Below are positions 59,790 to 64,000 of a stretch of DNA of 64,000 nt, one piece after another (within the stretch, counting starts at the first letter, position 1; each line of letters starts with the position of its first letter). Where the stretch lies: positions 124,001-188,000 of the forward strand of contig NZ_FNMV01000007.1 of NCBI RefSeq assembly GCF_900106645.1. The letters are read 5' to 3'. A program made the translations under genes and the position numbers. Source of the stretch: Flavobacterium degerlachei (GTDB lineage: Bacteria; Bacteroidota; Bacteroidia; Flavobacteriales; Flavobacteriaceae). The notes under the pieces were generated by a model that saw only the letters and a program-made list of their open reading frames with translations, made no database searches and was not told where the DNA came from.

Positions 59790-60187
59790 AAGAAGTTTAT
59801 ATTATTGTCTTTCTTGAACTCAGCTAATGAATTCCATTCATTTGTTTTATTACCCATAAAATATTTTTCGGCTCTAATAATTTGACTGTTTCGATAAAAC
59901 AGCGAAAAACCATTTATTAAATCGTTTTTAAACTCGCTTTTTTTGGTGATTTCCTGATTGGAATTATAAAAAATCCACCATTTGCATTTCTTGTTATTTA
60001 TAAAATGACCTTCTTCTTTTTTATTTCCGTTTTCGAAATAGTAAAACCAGTAGTCCACTCTTTGATTTTGGTTTAACCAACCTTCTGATTTTAATTTGCC
60101 GTTATCGTAATACTCCTTAGAATAGAATTTTTGGCCAGATACTTGGAAAAAAGTGAATAAAAGCAATATGTAAAACCCTTGTTTCAC
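59786..60187 (-). CDS. Exported MORN-variant repeat protein
   Basis: This 133-residue protein has a signal peptide (MKQGFYILLLFTFFQVSGQ) and three or four repeats of about 22 residues built on YYxNGKLKSEG, YFENGNKKEEG and FYNSNQEITKKSE. They resemble the MORN_2/YwqK-type repeats. Such proteins are often annotated as antitoxins by similarity, but export makes that unlikely here. It starts one base after the polyferredoxin stop and overlaps the GT2 start. A scaffold role at the envelope is possible. Confidence 0.75.
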   Translation of the reverse strand: MKQGFYILLLFTFFQVSGQKFYSKEYYDNGKLKSEGWLNQNQRVDYWFYYFENGNKKEEGHFINNKKCKWWIFYNSNQEITKKSEFKNDLINGFSLFYRNSQIIRAEKYFMGNKTNEWNSLAEFKKDNNINFL

Positions 60188-60188
60188 T

Positions 60189-61781
60189 TTATTTATTGTT
60201 AAGCAAATCCATTAAATTCACATCATTTCCTAATAGGATTTCATTTGAATTTATTCTTCCTTCTTCAGAACCATTTTCTAATTTTAAAACACCTCTTGGA
60301 CATACAGCAGCACATATCCCGCAACCTACGCAAGAGGAACGAACAATATTTTCTCCTTTTTGAGCATAGCTTCTTACGTCTATTCCCATTTCGCAATGCG
60401 TTGTACAATTTCCGCAAGATATGCATTGTCCACCATTTGTAGTAATTCTAAATTTTGAAAATAAACGTTGTTGCAATCCTAAAATAGCAGCCATTGGACA
60501 ACCAAAACGGCACCAAACACGGTTCCCTAAAAGAGGATAAAAACCTACGCCAACAACACCACTAAAAGCAGCACCTATAGCAAAACCATACCATTTTCTT
60601 AATGCGTAACTATCTACAAAAAGAATGTTTTGATTGCCAGAAAAGAAATTAATTGCGATCGCAATAATGATTATGGCAACTAAAGATAACATAGTGTACT
60701 TAGCATCTGCGTCTAAATCTTGGCGTTTAAAATAGAATAAAGTTCCAGTAAAAAGGACTAAAAAAGCCACGATTCCGTATATAAATTGGTTTCTTGTAAT
60801 AAAACTCAACTCAGGGTTATTAGATAAAAAAGTAAAAATTACTGCGATAGTAGTTATAAATGAAAACACTAAAACAGAGTGAATCATCCAACGTTCAACT
60901 TTCCAAACTTTTTCAGTAGAATTTGATAAGTGTCGAAAAGGATCTCCAGCCGTTTCTGCAAGACCACCGCAGCCACATACCCAAGAGCAGTACCATCTTT
61001 TACCGTAGAAGTAAGTAAGAATTGGAGAAATAATAAATATCATGGCAACACCAAAAATCAGCATAAACATTCCCAGATTCCCACCTTGAATCATATTAGT
61101 CAAATGCCAATCTTCAAAGAAATAGTAATTTAAGGGCCACATATTCTTTAAATCCTTTGCAAAATAGGGTAGTTCAGGATTTAATTTAGAAAGAATTTCA
61201 GGAATTAAAAAAGCAAAACCCAATTGGAAAAACATTACAGAAATAGTACGAACTAATTGATATTTATTGTGTCTGTATTTTAAAATAAATTTGTAGCCCA
61301 AACCTAAAATCGCAACTGTATAAAAGGTTCCATATACAAACCATTCACTAGCAGCATGTCCGTTTAAAAAATAGCTGAAAGGATCAAAGAAACCTACAAT
61401 TCCAGAATTGGCAGCTCCGTTTTCTCCCAATCCTAAATAAGTTGGAAACCAATATAATACAACATAAAAGGAAGTTAATAAAATACCAATCATATAGGCA
61501 AGAATCCCTCTGTTAGTAAGTGATTTATGGAAAAGTCCGTTGTTACTAATTCCTTCTGGTCTAGATAAATAAGTGCTTCTAGCATACATTACAATTCCTA
61601 TTAAAATGGAGGAAATTGAAATAGTAAACCACACTGTTTTATTTGGAAAATTGACATTAAAAAAAGCCAATGTCATAATGAAAAGCCCAATAAAACCAAG
61701 CGTTAGTCCTAGTTTTTGAATAGTATTTAACTCATTGTCCTGATGCGATGCAAGCGATATATTTTTTGCTGATTTGCTCAT
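60189..61781 (-). CDS. Membrane polyferredoxin (NapH/NosR/CcoG-like 4Fe-4S protein)
   Basis: This 530-residue inner-membrane electron carrier has about ten hydrophobic segments. Two short cysteine clusters lie in loops (WYCSWVCGCGGLAET and VWCRFGCPMAA), the pattern of NosR/NapH/CcoG proteins. A C-terminal two-cluster ferredoxin domain follows (CISCGNCTTHCEMGID and CVGCGICAAVCPRG). It starts one base after the stop of the FAD oxidoreductase, so electrons could pass from NAD(P)H through that enzyme to this protein. The acceptor is not in the window. Confidence 0.88.
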   Translation of the reverse strand: MSKSAKNISLASHQDNELNTIQKLGLTLGFIGLFIMTLAFFNVNFPNKTVWFTISISSILIGIVMYARSTYLSRPEGISNNGLFHKSLTNRGILAYMIGILLTSFYVVLYWFPTYLGLGENGAANSGIVGFFDPFSYFLNGHAASEWFVYGTFYTVAILGLGYKFILKYRHNKYQLVRTISVMFFQLGFAFLIPEILSKLNPELPYFAKDLKNMWPLNYYFFEDWHLTNMIQGGNLGMFMLIFGVAMIFIISPILTYFYGKRWYCSWVCGCGGLAETAGDPFRHLSNSTEKVWKVERWMIHSVLVFSFITTIAVIFTFLSNNPELSFITRNQFIYGIVAFLVLFTGTLFYFKRQDLDADAKYTMLSLVAIIIIAIAINFFSGNQNILFVDSYALRKWYGFAIGAAFSGVVGVGFYPLLGNRVWCRFGCPMAAILGLQQRLFSKFRITTNGGQCISCGNCTTHCEMGIDVRSYAQKGENIVRSSCVGCGICAAVCPRGVLKLENGSEEGRINSNEILLGNDVNLMDLLNNK

Positions 61782-61782
61782 T

Positions 61783-63078
61783 TTATTCTGTTTTTAATCC
61801 AATGAATTCGTTTGTAAACTGCTGTTGTATTTCTTTGTCATGATTGGTAAAAAACTCTGGATCAAAGTTGGCTTCTGCCAAATGATGCATAACATAATCA
61901 ACCGTTTTTTTATCAGTAAGTACCTTGTCAAAAAATTCATGACGCATGCGTATTCCAAAAGTATTTATACCTAGAAATACTCGACTTTCTTGATGAAATG
62001 AAATTCGAATGGCTTTTTTACCGTCCTTATGTTCCCAATAAAAATGATTTTCGTTTTCTTGAGCTTGCGCCCAAACCCATCCGTAAGTCTGGTATTCGAT
62101 ATCTAAAAATTTAGCTGAATTGAACCAATGACCTGGATTGTATTGAGTTGGTTTTCCTGTCAATGTTTGTGCCAGGGCTTCACCCATCATTCTACCAGTG
62201 TACCATACTGCTTCGATTGGTCGGCGTAAATCGATACCTTCATGCTGTTCGGCACAATCACCAATGGCATAGATACCCTTGATATTAGTCTCCAGAAAAC
62301 GGTTTACTTTCACTCCTCGACCTAGCTCAATTCCAGAATTTTTTAGAAAACTTACATTTGGCGAAACACCTGCGGTCAGACCTACAAGTTCACATTCTAT
62401 AGTTTCGTTTTTATCTGTTATAATGGCTTTTACATGTCCATTTTCATCAGACAGGATTTCGACTAAATTCGTTTCCAGACGCAGATCAATATGGTGCTCC
62501 AGTATATGTCGATTAATCATCTGGCTTTCGCCGAAAGGCAAAACACCGCTCCAGAAGCTTTTTTCCCGAACTAAAAAAGTAACGGGAATATTACGAGAGC
62601 GCAGCATTTCGGCTAATTCAATGCCAATAAGACCACCGCCTACAATGACGGCACGTTTTGTCGTAGGAGCCCATTTTTCTAGCGCCTCTAAATCTTGTTT
62701 GTCATACAAACCAGTTACTCCCTGTAAATCTTGACCTGGCCAACCAAATTTATTAGGTGTGGAACCCGTTGCAATCACCAATTTATCAAATGAAATACTT
62801 GAATTATCTCCCAATAAAAGAGATTTTTCTTTAGCTAATACTTCGGTTACACGCTTATGGATTAGATTGATGTTATTTTTTTTCCAAAAATCATTTTCAT
62901 AAGGTTGTGTATGTTCAAATTTCATATGGCCCATAAATACGTACATCAAAGCCGTTCGGGAAAAGAAAAATTCTGTTTCTGAAGAGATGATGGTAATTTT
63001 TGAATCGGATTGTTTTCGAATGTGACGTGCGAGCGTTACTCCTGAAATTCCGTTACCAATGATGACGATATGTTCCAT
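61783..63078 (-). CDS. NAD(P)/FAD-dependent oxidoreductase
   Basis: The 431-residue flavoprotein has two dinucleotide folds. FAD binds at IVIIGNGISGVTLARHI (residues 4-20), NAD(P)H at AVIVGGGLIGIELAEML (about 143-160), and the closing FAD motif is GIYAIGDCAE. It resembles the nitrite-reductase/rubredoxin-reductase group. No redox-active disulfide CxxxxC is visible. It is the first gene of the tight train and is one base from the polyferredoxin gene, so a joint electron-transfer role is likely. The final substrate is unknown. Confidence 0.88.
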   Translation of the reverse strand: MEHIVIIGNGISGVTLARHIRKQSDSKITIISSETEFFFSRTALMYVFMGHMKFEHTQPYENDFWKKNNINLIHKRVTEVLAKEKSLLLGDNSSISFDKLVIATGSTPNKFGWPGQDLQGVTGLYDKQDLEALEKWAPTTKRAVIVGGGLIGIELAEMLRSRNIPVTFLVREKSFWSGVLPFGESQMINRHILEHHIDLRLETNLVEILSDENGHVKAIITDKNETIECELVGLTAGVSPNVSFLKNSGIELGRGVKVNRFLETNIKGIYAIGDCAEQHEGIDLRRPIEAVWYTGRMMGEALAQTLTGKPTQYNPGHWFNSAKFLDIEYQTYGWVWAQAQENENHFYWEHKDGKKAIRISFHQESRVFLGINTFGIRMRHEFFDKVLTDKKTVDYVMHHLAEANFDPEFFTNHDKEIQQQFTNEFIGLKTE

Positions 63079-63161
63079 AGAAAAAGGGATTCGTTAAATA
63101 GTTTGTAGGAAATAGAAACTCATTCATAAAGTTATGACTTTAGAATGAAAAGAGACTGTTT

Positions 63162-63917
63162 TTATTTTGTTTTAAAGCTTGGATCTATTTTGAATGTATC
63201 TTTAGTAACGGTAATAAACTTAATGTTCGTTAAGCTTGCGTTTCCAATGTTATTGGTAAGTCCTTCGCCTTCTTTCCATTCCCAGAAAACCCATTTAGTA
63301 GCAATAGGGATTCCATCGACATCTTTATATTCTAAATATTGAATGGCATGTGGGTTTTTCTCCGCTTCTTCTTTATTTCCTTTTATAGTAACGATGTAAG
63401 CCGCTTTTTCGATTAAATTAGTCTTTTTGTCAGCATAGACTACGTACCAATCATCAGGAGCTTCACCTGTGCCTGACTTAAATGTTAATTTTTCAGTTAG
63501 GTACTCTTCGTGATTGGCTTCTTTGTTGTCATACGCATTCCATATCGTTCCGGGATCAGTAAGTTTATAAGGGAAAAGGAAAAAATATTCCCAAGTAAAA
63601 GCATCAAATCGTACTGTTTCTTCGCTTGGAATATTAGCAGAATAGTAAACCTTATCTTTATCAAATATTATTTTAGCACCGTTTTTATACTCAATAATTC
63701 CTTGTGTTGAATTGGTAAGAACTATGAATTTAGCGTCCATTCTTTCTTTACCTCCAAATTCTAATTTAAAGTCAAATTGAATCGCTTGCTTTGTAGCAAA
63801 CTTTTCTTTTTGATGTGCTTTTTCTGTCTTTTGTGTAAAAGTTTCTTTTTCTTCATTTGATTTACATCCTACAAATACAAGTGCGGATAACAGGATAGTG
63901 GCAACAACTTTCTTCAT
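63162..63917 (-). CDS. Conserved lipoprotein of unknown function
   Basis: This 251-residue protein has a type-II signal (MKKVVATILLSALVFVGC) with the lipidated cysteine at 18 and a charged spacer. The rest is a beta-rich domain with FDFKLEFGGKERMDAKFIV and a C-terminal VDGIPIATKWVFWEWKEGEG. It looks like the DUF6503-type lipoproteins of Flavobacteriaceae, but I am not certain of the family. It precedes the FAD oxidoreductase by 83 bases and may have its own promoter. No catalytic motif is visible. Confidence 0.75.
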   Translation of the reverse strand: MKKVVATILLSALVFVGCKSNEEKETFTQKTEKAHQKEKFATKQAIQFDFKLEFGGKERMDAKFIVLTNSTQGIIEYKNGAKIIFDKDKVYYSANIPSEETVRFDAFTWEYFFLFPYKLTDPGTIWNAYDNKEANHEEYLTEKLTFKSGTGEAPDDWYVVYADKKTNLIEKAAYIVTIKGNKEEAEKNPHAIQYLEYKDVDGIPIATKWVFWEWKEGEGLTNNIGNASLTNIKFITVTKDTFKIDPSFKTK

Positions 63918-64000
63918 CTGGGTCTGATTTTAATATTTATTATTTGAATTTTCTTTTTTTTCGGAACAGCGACTAAATTGCTTTAACCTTCTATTTTATT

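Noticed and set aside
59786-60187. Antitoxin label for the MORN-like protein
   Set aside because: The protein has a signal peptide and no toxin partner is adjacent, so the usual YwqK antitoxin naming is not supported.

Overview
The window looks like chromosomal DNA of a flavobacterium, most probably Flavobacterium or a close relative. It is AT-rich. Several genes are preceded by -7 boxes of the Bacteroidetes type (TAnnTTTG), and many products carry short signal peptides ending in AQ. It also holds T9SS-style C-terminal sorting domains, an Oar-like TonB-dependent receptor, and an intergenic element resembling the Flavo-1 RNA. Two tandem ice-binding (DUF3494) domains in a surface protein hint at a cold or icy habitat. 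No rRNA, tRNA, CRISPR array, insertion sequence or phage gene was seen.

Layout. 1-3 kb: the 3' end of an unknown gene, then a minus-strand nitrogen operon (outer-membrane barrel, PII protein, ammonium transporter). 3.6-4.3 kb: a GYF_2/coiled-coil membrane protein. 4.5-10.9 kb: a fatty-acid degradation locus. A TetR regulator and a transglutaminase-like protein diverge from a thiolase, FadB-like, acyl-CoA dehydrogenase and thioesterase operon. The divergent region carries two 16-bp palindromic operator candidates over the promoter.

11-38 kb: two giant secreted proteins of 2286 and 6320 residues. Both have a duplicated promoter/leader and a shared C-terminal module of about 690 residues ending in a T9SS-like sorting domain. 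The first carries Ig/PKD/GEVED domains and two DUF3494 domains. The second carries LamG domains and four beta-helix modules of about 1100 residues each.

38.6-44.4 kb: a chaperone-usher-like assembly locus with three DUF4402 candidate pilin subunits, a PapD-like chaperone and a divergent usher. Such pathways are classically described in Proteobacteria, so this is the leading candidate for a poorly described system.

44.6-53.4 kb: a porin, then DUF2064, a TonB-dependent receptor, a Flavo-1-like RNA, a methylthioribose-kinase-like enzyme and an exported nucleoside hydrolase (a plausible nucleoside or methylthioadenosine salvage set), followed by exported lipoprotein MsrA and MsrB.

53.5-64 kb: a long minus-strand gene train. 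It runs from a lipoprotein through an FAD oxidoreductase, a polyferredoxin, a MORN-like protein, a DPM1-like GT2, a CslA-like GT2, a multi-pass glycosyltransferase, an ECF sigma factor with a probable anti-sigma factor, and a GH113-like mannanase, to a haloacid dehalogenase. The glycosyltransferases together with the mannanase suggest synthesis and trimming of a mannan-like surface glycan. This is inference.
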